DNA of 64,000 nucleotides from Lachnospiraceae bacterium (GTDB taxonomy: Bacteria; Bacillota; Clostridia; Lachnospirales; Lachnospiraceae), in assembly GCA_024403515.1 (NCBI GenBank), contig JAKSRS010000006.1, forward strand, positions 17,984-81,983, in the 5' to 3' direction. How positions within the stretch are numbered: position 1 is the stretch's first letter; the number at the start of each line of letters is the position of its first letter. The notes beneath the pieces are model-generated. The model saw nothing but the letters and a program-made list of their open reading frames with translations. It made no database searches and was not told the origin of the DNA. Made by a program: the position numbers and the translations under genes. Below, piece by piece: positions 7,820-15,446 of the stretch.

Positions 7820-8917
7820 ATGAAGAATACTTTTGGACAAAGCTTGCAAATAACACTTTTCGGAGAAAGCCACGGACCTTATATCGGGGCTGTTTTGGAT
7901 GGACTTGCACCCGGAATTAAAATCGACGAAGCTTTTATTGAAAGCCAGCTTGACTTAAGAAGACCTGCAGGAAAGATTTCTACAGCGAGAGTTGAAGCAG
8001 ACAAGTACATATTTGCCAGCGGTGTTTATAAAGGATACACAACAGGAACACCCCTTTGTATTCTTATTCCCAACGAGGTTCAAAGAAGCAAGGACTACGA
8101 AAAGGATGAGCGTATTGCCCGTCCCGGTCATGCTGATTTTACAGCAAACGAAAAGTACCATGGCTATGAAGACTTCAGAGGTGGCGGACACTTCAGCGGT
8201 CGAATTACTGCAGCACTTGTGGCAGCAGGAGCCATTGCCATAAGCGCACTCAAGAGTAAGAACATCGAAATCGGAACCCACATTTTAAAGGCTGCGGGTG
8301 TCTGTGATCGTTCTTTTGACAATATTACTGAAGATATTAAGGCCGTAAATGGCAAGATGTTTGCTGTTTTGGATGAATCAATAAAGGAAGAAATGCTTGC
8401 TAAGATGACTGAAGCTGCCGAAGAAGGCGACAGCGTCGGAGGAATCCTTGAAACTGCTGTTACCGGAATGCCGGCAGGCGTTGGTGAGCCCTGGTTTGAT
8501 ACAGTTGAAGGCATTTTATCACACGCTTTATACAGCATTCCCGCGATTAAGGGCGTTGAGTTTGGAATTGGCTTTGATGGCGTTGATCTTAAGGGAAGCC
8601 AGTACAACGATCCATTTAGAATGGATGGAAATAAGGTTGTTACAACAAGTAATAATAATGGCGGCGTAAACGGCGGTATCACAAATGGTATGCCCATCAG
8701 CTTCAGATGCGCCGTAAAGCCTACCCCTTCAATTTACAAAAAGCAGGAAAGCATTGAACTTTACAAGCATGAAAATGCAGACCTTCAGATAGAAGGCCGT
8801 CATGATCCCGCGATTATTCACCGTGCAAGAGTCGTAGTGGATTCGATGACTGCAATAGTCATTTACGATATGTTAAGTGCAAGATTTGGAACTGACTTCT
8901 TTGGGGGTGACAAATAA
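7820..8917 (+). CDS. aroC: Chorismate synthase
   Basis: 365 residues. It converts 5-enolpyruvylshikimate-3-phosphate to chorismate with reduced FMN. Family marks include FGESHGPYIGAVLDGLAPG near the start, RRPAGKISTARVE, RPGHADFTANEKY, FRGGGHFSGRITAALVAAG, the NNNGGVNGGITNGMPI segment and the C-terminal GRHDPAIIHRARVVVDSM. The start has a GGAGAG site 9 bases upstream. The stop overlaps the start of the next gene by one base, so translation of aroC and the aroE-aroK fusion is probably coupled. Confidence 0.97.
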   Translation: MKNTFGQSLQITLFGESHGPYIGAVLDGLAPGIKIDEAFIESQLDLRRPAGKISTARVEADKYIFASGVYKGYTTGTPLCILIPNEVQRSKDYEKDERIARPGHADFTANEKYHGYEDFRGGGHFSGRITAALVAAGAIAISALKSKNIEIGTHILKAAGVCDRSFDNITEDIKAVNGKMFAVLDESIKEEMLAKMTEAAEEGDSVGGILETAVTGMPAGVGEPWFDTVEGILSHALYSIPAIKGVEFGIGFDGVDLKGSQYNDPFRMDGNKVVTTSNNNGGVNGGITNGMPISFRCAVKPTPSIYKKQESIELYKHENADLQIEGRHDPAIIHRARVVVDSMTAIVIYDMLSARFGTDFFGGDK

Positions 8918-10143
8918 TGCAGTACGGACTCATCGGTGAAAAACTTGGACACAGCTATTCCAAGGAAATACATGAAAAAATCGGAAGATACGGCTACGAA
9001 TTAAAGGAAATCCCAAGAGACAATCTTGCTTCCTTTTTTCAAAAGAAAGACTTTAAGGGTATTAATGTAACTATTCCCTACAAAGAAGAATGTATGCCTT
9101 ATCTTGACTATATCGATGACAGTGCACTTAAGATTGGCGCTGTTAATACAGTTGTAAATAAGGACGGAAAATTAAGTGGTTACAACACTGACTACTACGG
9201 TCTGAAATCATTGATTGAACACAGCGGATACTCTTTATCAGGAAAGAAGGTTCTTATTCTTGGAACAGGTGGTACCAGTAAGACTGCCTGGGCTGTTTGC
9301 AAGGATTTGGGTGCCTCCTGTATTTACAAGGTAAGCCGTAAAGAAAGTGAAGAGACCATCACTTATGAAGTCGCCACTTCTGTTCATAAGGATGCTGATT
9401 TTATAGTAAATACAACACCTAGCGGAATGTATCCAAATATCGACGCTCAGCCGATTGATTTATCACATTTTACAAAAATTGAAGCTTTGTTTGATGCGGT
9501 ATATAACCCCTCAAGAACTAAACTTATGCTTCAGGCAGAGTCCTTAAAGATAGGAAGCTTCGGCGGACTTTGGATGCTTGTCTGTCAGGCAATTGTTGCA
9601 TGCGAATTTTTTACCGGTAAACCTGTTGATAAGGATATTATCGATACTATTTTTAAAGAAGTTAAAGGGAATCACGAAAACATTGTTCTTATCGGAATGC
9701 CAAGCGTAGGAAAGACTACTATTGGTAAGATTCTTTCCAAGAAAACCGGTAAGAAGTTCTTTGATACAGATGATTTGATTGTAGCCAGAGAAGGAAGATC
9801 AATTCCTGATATCTTTTCTACTGATGGTGAGACCTACTTTAGAAAGGTCGAATCCGAAGTTATTAAAGAAACTTCAAGCCTTTCAAACTGCGTTATTGCA
9901 ACCGGTGGCGGAGCAATTTTAAATCCTAAAAATGTAGAAGTATTAAAGGCCTTTGGAAAAATCTTTCTTTTGCAAAGACCGCTTGAAAGCTTAAAGCCTA
10001 CGGATGACAGGCCGCTTTCTAAGGACATGGACAAATTAAAGAAATTGTACGAAGAGCGTATGCCTATCTATAAGGCGGCAGCAGACGTTGAGATAGATGC
10101 ATGCGGCGGAATAGATGCAACTATTGAGCAAATCATTAAATAA
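8917..10143 (+). CDS. aroE-aroK: Shikimate dehydrogenase - shikimate kinase fusion
   Basis: 408 residues in two joined enzymes. Residues ~1-250 are shikimate dehydrogenase (LIGEKLGHSYSKEIHE substrate site, NVTIPYKEE, NTDYYGL, ILGTGGTSKTA for NADP, and a final GGLWMLVCQA). Residues ~254-408 are shikimate kinase with Walker A GMPSVGKTT (260-268), DTDD, the TYFRKVE region and ATGGGAI. The protein would reduce 3-dehydroshikimate and then phosphorylate shikimate, two consecutive steps. Fusions of aro enzymes are known; this pairing is uncommon but not unique. All key motifs are present, so both halves should be active. Confidence 0.95.
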   Translation: MQYGLIGEKLGHSYSKEIHEKIGRYGYELKEIPRDNLASFFQKKDFKGINVTIPYKEECMPYLDYIDDSALKIGAVNTVVNKDGKLSGYNTDYYGLKSLIEHSGYSLSGKKVLILGTGGTSKTAWAVCKDLGASCIYKVSRKESEETITYEVATSVHKDADFIVNTTPSGMYPNIDAQPIDLSHFTKIEALFDAVYNPSRTKLMLQAESLKIGSFGGLWMLVCQAIVACEFFTGKPVDKDIIDTIFKEVKGNHENIVLIGMPSVGKTTIGKILSKKTGKKFFDTDDLIVAREGRSIPDIFSTDGETYFRKVESEVIKETSSLSNCVIATGGGAILNPKNVEVLKAFGKIFLLQRPLESLKPTDDRPLSKDMDKLKKLYEERMPIYKAAADVEIDACGGIDATIEQIIK

Positions 10144-10154
10144 AGGTAGTTAAA

Positions 10155-11360
10155 ATGAAGGCAAAGATTGGAATTTCAACTGCAAGAGGTGTCATAAAGG
10201 CACCCCCCTCTAAAAGCTATGCACACAGATTAATTATATGTGCACTTTTATCTGAGGGTAGAAGCATCATTGATAATGTCGATTTTTCAGAAGATATAAA
10301 GGCAACCATCGACTGCGCAACAGCATTAAATGCCAAGGTGACCATTGAAGGGTCAAGGGTGATTATTGATGGTAGACCAAGCGAGTCAACGGGTGAGGTT
10401 AGCTTTATGTGCCGCGAAAGTGGAAGTACCATGAGATTCTTTATGGGAATTGCAATGGGACTAGGCGCAAACAGTCGTTTTTATGGAAGTGAAACACTTA
10501 GAAATCGTCCTTTTGGCGTCTACGAAGATATTTGTAAGAGCCAGAATATTTCTTTTGAAAAGAAGGATGACTACATTTGTGTGGCCGGCAAACTTAAAAG
10601 TGGTACTTATGAAGTTGCGGGAAATATCAGCAGCCAGTTTATTTCGGGGCTTTTATTTGCACTTCCTTTACTTGAAGGGGACAGCAAGATTGTATTAACA
10701 GGTGGCGTAGAAAGCCGTTCATATATTGATATGACCCTTCAGGCTTTAAGAGAATTTGGTATTACTGCTGATTGGGCAAAAGAAAATGAGATTAAGATTT
10801 TGGGCTCCCAGAAGTACCGGGCAAGAGAGTGCGAGGTTGAAGGCGATTATTCCAATGCCGCCTTTCTTGATGCCTTTAATGCCATGGGAGGCGAGGTTGA
10901 GGTCACGGGCCTTAACGTAAGCAGCCTTCAGGGTGACAGAGTTTATAAAGAACACTTTGAAATGTTAAAGAAGGGAAAGGCCGAGATTGATATTTCGGAC
11001 TGTCCTGATTTGGGTCCCATTCTTTTTACTGTTGCAGCATATAATAACGGCGGCGTATTTACGGGAACCAAGCGACTTGCGATTAAAGAAAGCAACCGTG
11101 GTCTTGTAATGTGCGAGGAACTTAGAAAGTTCGGCGTTGAAACGGTTATGGAAGAAAACCGTATTGAAATAATGAAATCCAAGTTATGTAAACCAACGGA
11201 AGAAATAAGCGGTCATAACGATCACAGAATCGTAATGTCTATGGCTTTACTTTTATCTAGGTTTGAAGGCGAAATTGAAGGAGCCCAGGCGGTTACAAAA
11301 AGCTATCCCGGATTCTTTGAAGATATTGAAAAATTAGGAATCGAGGTCCATAAATCATGA
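10155..11360 (+). CDS. aroA: 3-phosphoshikimate 1-carboxyvinyltransferase (EPSP synthase)
   Basis: 401 residues. It joins shikimate-3-phosphate and phosphoenolpyruvate. Visible marks: APPSKSYAHRLIICALLSEG (phosphate-binding Lys and Ser), RESGSTMRFFMGIAMGLG, LRNRPFG, SSQFISGLLFALPL, the acidic catalytic CPDLGPILFTVAAY, and KESNRGLVMCEELRKFG plus GHNDHRIVMSMALL near the C-terminus. Slightly shorter than E. coli AroA (427) but with all segments. The last 4 bases overlap the start of tyrA, pointing to translational coupling. Confidence 0.96.
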   Translation: MKAKIGISTARGVIKAPPSKSYAHRLIICALLSEGRSIIDNVDFSEDIKATIDCATALNAKVTIEGSRVIIDGRPSESTGEVSFMCRESGSTMRFFMGIAMGLGANSRFYGSETLRNRPFGVYEDICKSQNISFEKKDDYICVAGKLKSGTYEVAGNISSQFISGLLFALPLLEGDSKIVLTGGVESRSYIDMTLQALREFGITADWAKENEIKILGSQKYRARECEVEGDYSNAAFLDAFNAMGGEVEVTGLNVSSLQGDRVYKEHFEMLKKGKAEIDISDCPDLGPILFTVAAYNNGGVFTGTKRLAIKESNRGLVMCEELRKFGVETVMEENRIEIMKSKLCKPTEEISGHNDHRIVMSMALLLSRFEGEIEGAQAVTKSYPGFFEDIEKLGIEVHKS

Positions 11361-12220
11361 GTATGGAATGGATTAATGAGCATAAAATTCTGATAGTAGG
11401 TCTTGGTCTTATTGGTGGAAGCTATGCTAAGGCGTTAAAGAGAATTGGCTATATGGTATATGCTATTGATACAAATGAAGAATCAATAAAGTACGCCCTT
11501 GATAATGAAATAATTGATAAGGGTTCAACTGTTTCAGATCCTGAGCTTATTGGCAGCGCTGACTGTGTCATTATTGCTCTTTACCCCAAGGTTATAGTTG
11601 ACTGGTTTAAAGAAAATCAGAAGCACTTTAAATCCGGTGTTAGAATCACTGATGTAACCGGTATTAAGGCTTCAGTTGTTTATGATATTCAGGAAATTTT
11701 ACGAGACGACGTAGAGTTTATCGCAGCCCATCCTATGGCAGGACGCGAAGTTTCAGGCGTTCAGAACAGCGATGATCGAATCTTTAGAAATGCAAATTTT
11801 ATTGTTGTTCCTACAGATAAGAACACTCCTGAAAGCATCAGATGGTGTAAGGATCTTGGAAGAATCCTTGGTTTTGACAGGGTATCAATTCTTTCACCTG
11901 AAGAGCACGATAAGATGATTGCTTACGTGTCGCAGCTTACACACTGCATAGCAGTTGCCTTAATGACCTGTAACGACAACGAACATCTTCGCGATTATAC
12001 CGGTGACTCATTTAGAGACTTAACCCGTATTGCAAGAATAAATGAGAACATGTGGAGCGAGTTGTTCCATATGAATAAAAAGCCTCTTCTTGAGGAAATG
12101 GATCTTTTCATAGAAGAACTTACTTCAATAAGAAATTTCATCGCTTCAGATGATTCAGAAGCATTAAAAGAAAAGATGAGAACTTCCACCAAGCGAAGAG
12201 CTTACTTTGATAAGAAATAA
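11357..12220 (+). CDS. tyrA: Prephenate dehydrogenase
   Basis: 287 residues. It oxidatively decarboxylates prephenate to 4-hydroxyphenylpyruvate with NAD(P)+ for tyrosine synthesis. The N-terminal Rossmann fold carries GLGLIGGSYAKALKRIG; later marks are TDVTGIKASVV, FIAAHPMAGREVSGVQNSD (catalytic His), SQLTHCIAVAL, TGDSFRDLTRIA and NENMWSELF. The protein lacks a C-terminal ACT domain, so tyrosine feedback may work differently or be absent. It is the last gene of the operon; an elaborate terminator follows 44 bases later. Confidence 0.95.
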   Translation: MSMEWINEHKILIVGLGLIGGSYAKALKRIGYMVYAIDTNEESIKYALDNEIIDKGSTVSDPELIGSADCVIIALYPKVIVDWFKENQKHFKSGVRITDVTGIKASVVYDIQEILRDDVEFIAAHPMAGREVSGVQNSDDRIFRNANFIVVPTDKNTPESIRWCKDLGRILGFDRVSILSPEEHDKMIAYVSQLTHCIAVALMTCNDNEHLRDYTGDSFRDLTRIARINENMWSELFHMNKKPLLEEMDLFIEELTSIRNFIASDDSEALKEKMRTSTKRRAYFDKK

Positions 12221-12263
12221 AACTGTTAGTGTTGTGAAAAATCTAGATTAATAAAGAATAGCC

Positions 12264-12347
12264 AAAAGCCTGCCGCTTTGAAGTGAAGCCCGAATGTTTA
12301 GTCTGACATTTATGGTTTTTCTTCAAAGCGACAGGCTTTTTTTATTG
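12264..12347 (+). terminator. Long-loop intrinsic terminator after tyrA
   Basis: A 20-bp stem with one mismatch (12264-12283 with 12321-12340) closes a 37-base loop that holds its own small hairpin (AATGT/ACATT) and a T-run; TTTTTTTATT follows. It clearly ends the aro operon. The long loop is unusual. Confidence 0.88.
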
Positions 12348-12479
12348 CCCAGGCGTGGGCACCCAAAAAGAACAACAACTAAAGCAAGCGCACGGTAAAA
12401 GTTCCCCCACCACCTACCACCACACACACACCTGGCTGAAAGGAAGAAACAATAGATTGAAATGTTTCAACAAAACCTA

Positions 12480-12508
12480 TTGACATACTAGGAATACTAG
12501 TGTAATAT
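12480..12508 (+). promoter_or_regulatory. Strong promoter with embedded palindromic operator, metY-cysK operon
   Basis: TTGACA (12480-12485), a 17-base spacer and TAATAT (12503-12508). The spacer contains the palindrome ACTAG-GAATA-CTAGT (12487-12501), exactly where a repressor would block RNA polymerase. An Rrf2/CymR-type cysteine regulator is a reasonable guess from the genes controlled, but the binding protein is not in this window. The stretch 12350-12479 before it holds only a C/A-rich tract (about 12402-12432) with no recognised feature. Confidence 0.75.
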
Positions 12509-12547
12509 TCAAACATAAGCAATTCATACTAATCAAGTAGGAAAACA

Positions 12548-12658
12548 ATGAATAACAAAGAACTTAAAAAGAGGGCGCTAAAGTCGATAACCAAGGTTTT
12601 TAAGGTGGTCAAGGTTTCTAAGATAACCAGGGTGCTAAAACCAGTAACATGGCCTTAA
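12548..12658 (+). CDS. Small basic leader ORF (36 residues)
   Basis: An ATG with an AGTAGGA site about 7 bases upstream opens a 36-residue frame about 35 bases after the predicted transcription start. The peptide is very basic (11 Lys and 3 Arg) and alternates Lys/Arg with Val/Ile/Leu, ending ...LKPVTWP. Its frame runs through the degenerate repeats of the leader. It could be a translated leader peptide or a chance ORF; no function is claimed. Confidence 0.4.
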   Translation: MNNKELKKRALKSITKVFKVVKVSKITRVLKPVTWP

Positions 12659-12720
12659 AGTCGGTAACAAGGTGATGAAGCATTAATCAAGGTTATGAAG
12701 TCCATAAACAAAGCGTTATG
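12570..12720 (+). repeat. Degenerate repeats in the metY leader
   Basis: Related segments recur: AAAGTCGATAACCAAGG (12580-12596), AAGATAACCAGGG (12620-12632), AAAACCAGTAACATGG (12637-12652), AAAGTCGGTAACAAGG (12657-12672) and AAGTCCATAAACAAAG (12698-12713). They share a core like GTCRRTAAC-AAGG at a loose spacing near 20 bases. A similar GGTTACT...GGTAAC pair lies in the metY-cysK gap (about 14281-14304). Confidence 0.5.
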
Positions 12721-12811
12721 CGTTATTCAGAAGGTGAAGAAAATGGTTACGTGGTTAAATCATTCAATAGCTAAAGAAGGTCGAATGTGTTTCCATCGAT
12801 GTTGTCGCTAA
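12695..12811 (+). CDS. Candidate cysteine-rich leader peptide of metY-cysK
   Basis: A 38-codon frame ends in MCFHRCCR-stop, with three Cys codons among the last seven (12788, 12800, 12803) and a fourth at 12719. An internal ATG at 12785 has an AAAGAAGG site four bases upstream, so an eight-residue peptide MCFHRCCR is the simplest form. The ORF lies 130 bases before a homocysteine/cysteine synthase operon. Cys-rich leader peptides that sense cysteine by ribosome pausing are known in other bacteria; here the role is inferred. No U-rich terminator follows, so control would have to act on translation or through Rho. Confidence 0.55.
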   Translation: MKSINKALCVIQKVKKMVTWLNHSIAKEGRMCFHRCCR

Positions 12812-12938
12812 AATAGATTCAGGCGGGTGTCGACGGTTGAATAAGTACATTCAATAAGAGTCGGATAAAGTAAATGAAACTTCCGGCAGTAGAAATCACA
12901 ACTAAACTAACAACAATCATAGAATGGAGAACACAAAA

Positions 12939-14249
12939 ATGGCTAAGAAAACATACAGTGAAAGAAATTTAAAATTTGAAACAAAGCAGTTACACGTAGG
13001 ACAGGAAAGTGCTGATCCGGTTACAGACGCAAGAGCAGTTCCGATTTACCTTACATCTTCATACGTATTTCATGACAGCCAGCATGCAGCTGACAGATTT
13101 GCATTGAAGGATGCCGGTAACATATACGGAAGACTTACAAATCCTACACAGGGAACTTTTGAAGCAAGAATTGCTGCCTTAGAGGGTGGTGTTGCAGCAT
13201 TAGCTGTTGGCTCAGGTGCAGCTGCACTTACATACGCACTTCAGACTGTAGCTCATGCAGGTGACCACATCGTTGCTGCCAAGAACATTTATGGTGGAAC
13301 TTACAACTTACTTGCTCACACACTTCCTGATTACGGAATTACAGCTACATTCGTAGATCCTTATGATTACGATGCAATCAAAGCAGCAATTAAGCCCAAC
13401 ACTAAGGCTATTGAAATTGAAACATTAGGAAATCCCAATTCAGAAGTTGTAGATATTGAAAGAATCGCAGGCATCGCTCATGAAGCAGGAATTCCTCTTA
13501 TCGTAGATAATACTTTTGCAACTCCTTATCTTGTAAGACCTATTGAATATGGTGCAGATATCGTAGTTCATTCAGCAACAAAATTTATTGGTGGACATGG
13601 AACCACAATTGGTGGTGTAATAATAGACAGTGGTAAATTCGACTGGACACAGAATGATAAGTGGCCCTGGCTTGTTGAACCCAACGTTTCATACCATGGT
13701 GTAAGCTTTGCCAAGGATTGCGCTCCTGCTGCTTTTGCAACATATATTCGAGCAATTCTTTTAAGAGATACAGGTGCAACATTATCACCTGTTCATGCTT
13801 TTATTTTCCTTCAGGGTCTTGAAACACTTTCATTAAGAGTTGAAAGACATGTTGAAAATGCATTGAAGGTTGCAAAGTTTTTAAGCGAGCATCCTTTAGT
13901 TGAGAAGGTTAACCATCCTTCAGTTACAAGCGATAAAAGCCAGCAGGAACTTTACAAGAAGTACTTCCCCAATGGCGGTGGTTCGATCTTTACATTTGAA
14001 ATCAAGGGAGATGCCAAGACAGCGCAGAAGTTTATAGATAACCTTGAACTTTTCTCACTTCTTGCAAATGTTGCGGACGTTAAGTCTCTTGCAATTCACC
14101 CCGCATCAACTACACATTCAGAATGCAACGAAGCTGAACTTCTTGACCAGGGAATTAAGCCCAACACTATAAGATTATCAATCGGTACAGAACATATCGA
14201 TGATATCATTGAAGACTTATCAGAAAGCTTTAAAGCAATCAGTGAATAG
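12939..14249 (+). CDS. metY: O-acetylhomoserine sulfhydrylase (homocysteine synthase)
   Basis: 436 residues. This PLP enzyme makes homocysteine from O-acetylhomoserine and sulfide; relatives also use O-acetylserine. Family marks are FETKQLHVGQ near the start, YGRLTNPTQGTFEARIAALEGG, VGSGAAALTY, IVDNTFATPYLVRPIEYGADIVVHSATKF (PLP Lys at about 215) and ATTHSECNEAEL near the C-terminus. Length fits MetY rather than the shorter MetB/MetC. The ATG at 12939 is preferred over 12924 because GGAG at 12926 lies 9 bases before it. It is followed after 80 bases by cysK, so the operon covers both sulfide-fixing routes. Confidence 0.93.
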   Translation: MAKKTYSERNLKFETKQLHVGQESADPVTDARAVPIYLTSSYVFHDSQHAADRFALKDAGNIYGRLTNPTQGTFEARIAALEGGVAALAVGSGAAALTYALQTVAHAGDHIVAAKNIYGGTYNLLAHTLPDYGITATFVDPYDYDAIKAAIKPNTKAIEIETLGNPNSEVVDIERIAGIAHEAGIPLIVDNTFATPYLVRPIEYGADIVVHSATKFIGGHGTTIGGVIIDSGKFDWTQNDKWPWLVEPNVSYHGVSFAKDCAPAAFATYIRAILLRDTGATLSPVHAFIFLQGLETLSLRVERHVENALKVAKFLSEHPLVEKVNHPSVTSDKSQQELYKKYFPNGGGSIFTFEIKGDAKTAQKFIDNLELFSLLANVADVKSLAIHPASTTHSECNEAELLDQGIKPNTIRLSIGTEHIDDIIEDLSESFKAISE

Positions 14250-14329
14250 TATATGATAGGTAATGAAAAGCTTATAAGCCAGGTTACTAGTAAAGAAGGT
14301 AACATGTAACAACATAGAGGAGAGAGATC

Positions 14330-15268
14330 ATGGCAAACATTTATAAAGGAACAGTGGGACTTATTGGAAATACACCACTTGTAGAACTTACAAATATCGA
14401 AAAGAAATATAACCTTGAAGCAAGACTTCTTGCTAAACTTGAATACTTTAACCCCGCAGGATCAGTCAAGGACAGAGTAGCCAAGGAAATGATTGAACAG
14501 GCCGAAAAAGAAGGTAAATTGGTTCCCGGTTCAACTATCATTGAGCCTACAAGTGGAAATACAGGTATCGGTCTTGCAGCTATCGCAGCAGCCAAGGGAT
14601 ACAAGGCAATTATCGTTCTTCCTGAAACGATGAGTGTTGAAAGAAGAAACCTCATTAAGGCATATGGTGCTAAGGTTGTTCTTTCAGAAGGTTCTAAGGG
14701 AATGAAGGGTGCAATTGCCAAGGCCAATGAACTTCACGCTGAAATTAAGGACAGCTGGATTGCTGGACAGTTTGAAAACCCTGCAAACCCTGAAGCACAT
14801 AGAAAAACAACAGGACCTGAAATCTATAATGATACAGACGGTCAGGTCGATGCATTTGTTGCAGGTGTTGGTACCGGTGGAACTATCACAGGTGTTGGAG
14901 AATACTTAAAGAGCAAGATTGATGGCGTAAAGATTATCGCCGTAGAACCTGCATCATCGCCTGTATTATCTAAAGGTGAAGCAGGAGCTCACAAGATTCA
15001 GGGTATCGGGGCAGGATTTGTTCCGGATACATTAAATACAAAGGTTTACGATGAAATCATTACAGTTGAAAATGAAGTAGCCTTTGAAGCAGGTAAAGAA
15101 CTTGGAATCAATGAAGGCTTCTTAGTAGGTATCTCATCAGGTGCTGCTTTATACGCTGCAGTAGAAGTTGCTAAAAGACCTGAATTTAAGGGAAAGACAG
15201 TAGTAGTATTACTTCCTGACTCAGGAGACAGATACTATTCAACAGATCTATTTAAGTTTGAAGACTAA
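14330..15268 (+). CDS. cysK: Cysteine synthase (O-acetylserine sulfhydrylase)
   Basis: 312 residues. It makes cysteine from O-acetylserine and sulfide with PLP. Visible marks: IGNTPLVEL at the start, PAGSVKDRVA with the PLP lysine at K47, PTSGNTGIGLA, the phosphate-binding GVGTGGTITGVGEYLK, and GISSGAALYAAVEVA near the C-terminus. A GAGGAGAGAG ribosome site precedes the ATG. It sits behind metY in the same transcript and is followed by a strong terminator. The gap between the two genes contains an inverted GGTTAC/GTAAC pair like the leader repeats. Confidence 0.96.
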   Translation: MANIYKGTVGLIGNTPLVELTNIEKKYNLEARLLAKLEYFNPAGSVKDRVAKEMIEQAEKEGKLVPGSTIIEPTSGNTGIGLAAIAAAKGYKAIIVLPETMSVERRNLIKAYGAKVVLSEGSKGMKGAIAKANELHAEIKDSWIAGQFENPANPEAHRKTTGPEIYNDTDGQVDAFVAGVGTGGTITGVGEYLKSKIDGVKIIAVEPASSPVLSKGEAGAHKIQGIGAGFVPDTLNTKVYDEIITVENEVAFEAGKELGINEGFLVGISSGAALYAAVEVAKRPEFKGKTVVVLLPDSGDRYYSTDLFKFED

Positions 15269-15310
15269 GTGCCATTTTGGTAAAAAAAGTAAAAACAGTA
15301 AAAAAAGCTT

Positions 15311-15348
15311 GCCAGTATTTATCATTTACGATGAATACTGGCTTTTTT
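15311..15348 (+). terminator. Intrinsic terminator after cysK
   Basis: GCCAGTATT-ATC (15311-15323) pairs with GAT-AATACTGGC (15330-15342), followed by six T. The stem is flanked by A and T runs, so it may also work in reverse. Confidence 0.92.
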
Positions 15349-15446
15349 GACGAAAATTTATTATAATATGTTGGGTTTGCTTTATTCCTGATGTATTGAT
15401 TTTTTTATTTGGGACATGTTCCGCAAGGCGGGATGGAGAATTTCTT

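Noticed and set aside
8164..8697. Open frame of 177 codons opposite aroC
   Set aside because: Shadow of a well-conserved gene; low-complexity Pro/Ser/Leu composition.
12513..12938. SAM riboswitch or T-box in the metY leader
   Set aside because: The conserved S-box and T-box core sequences are not present.
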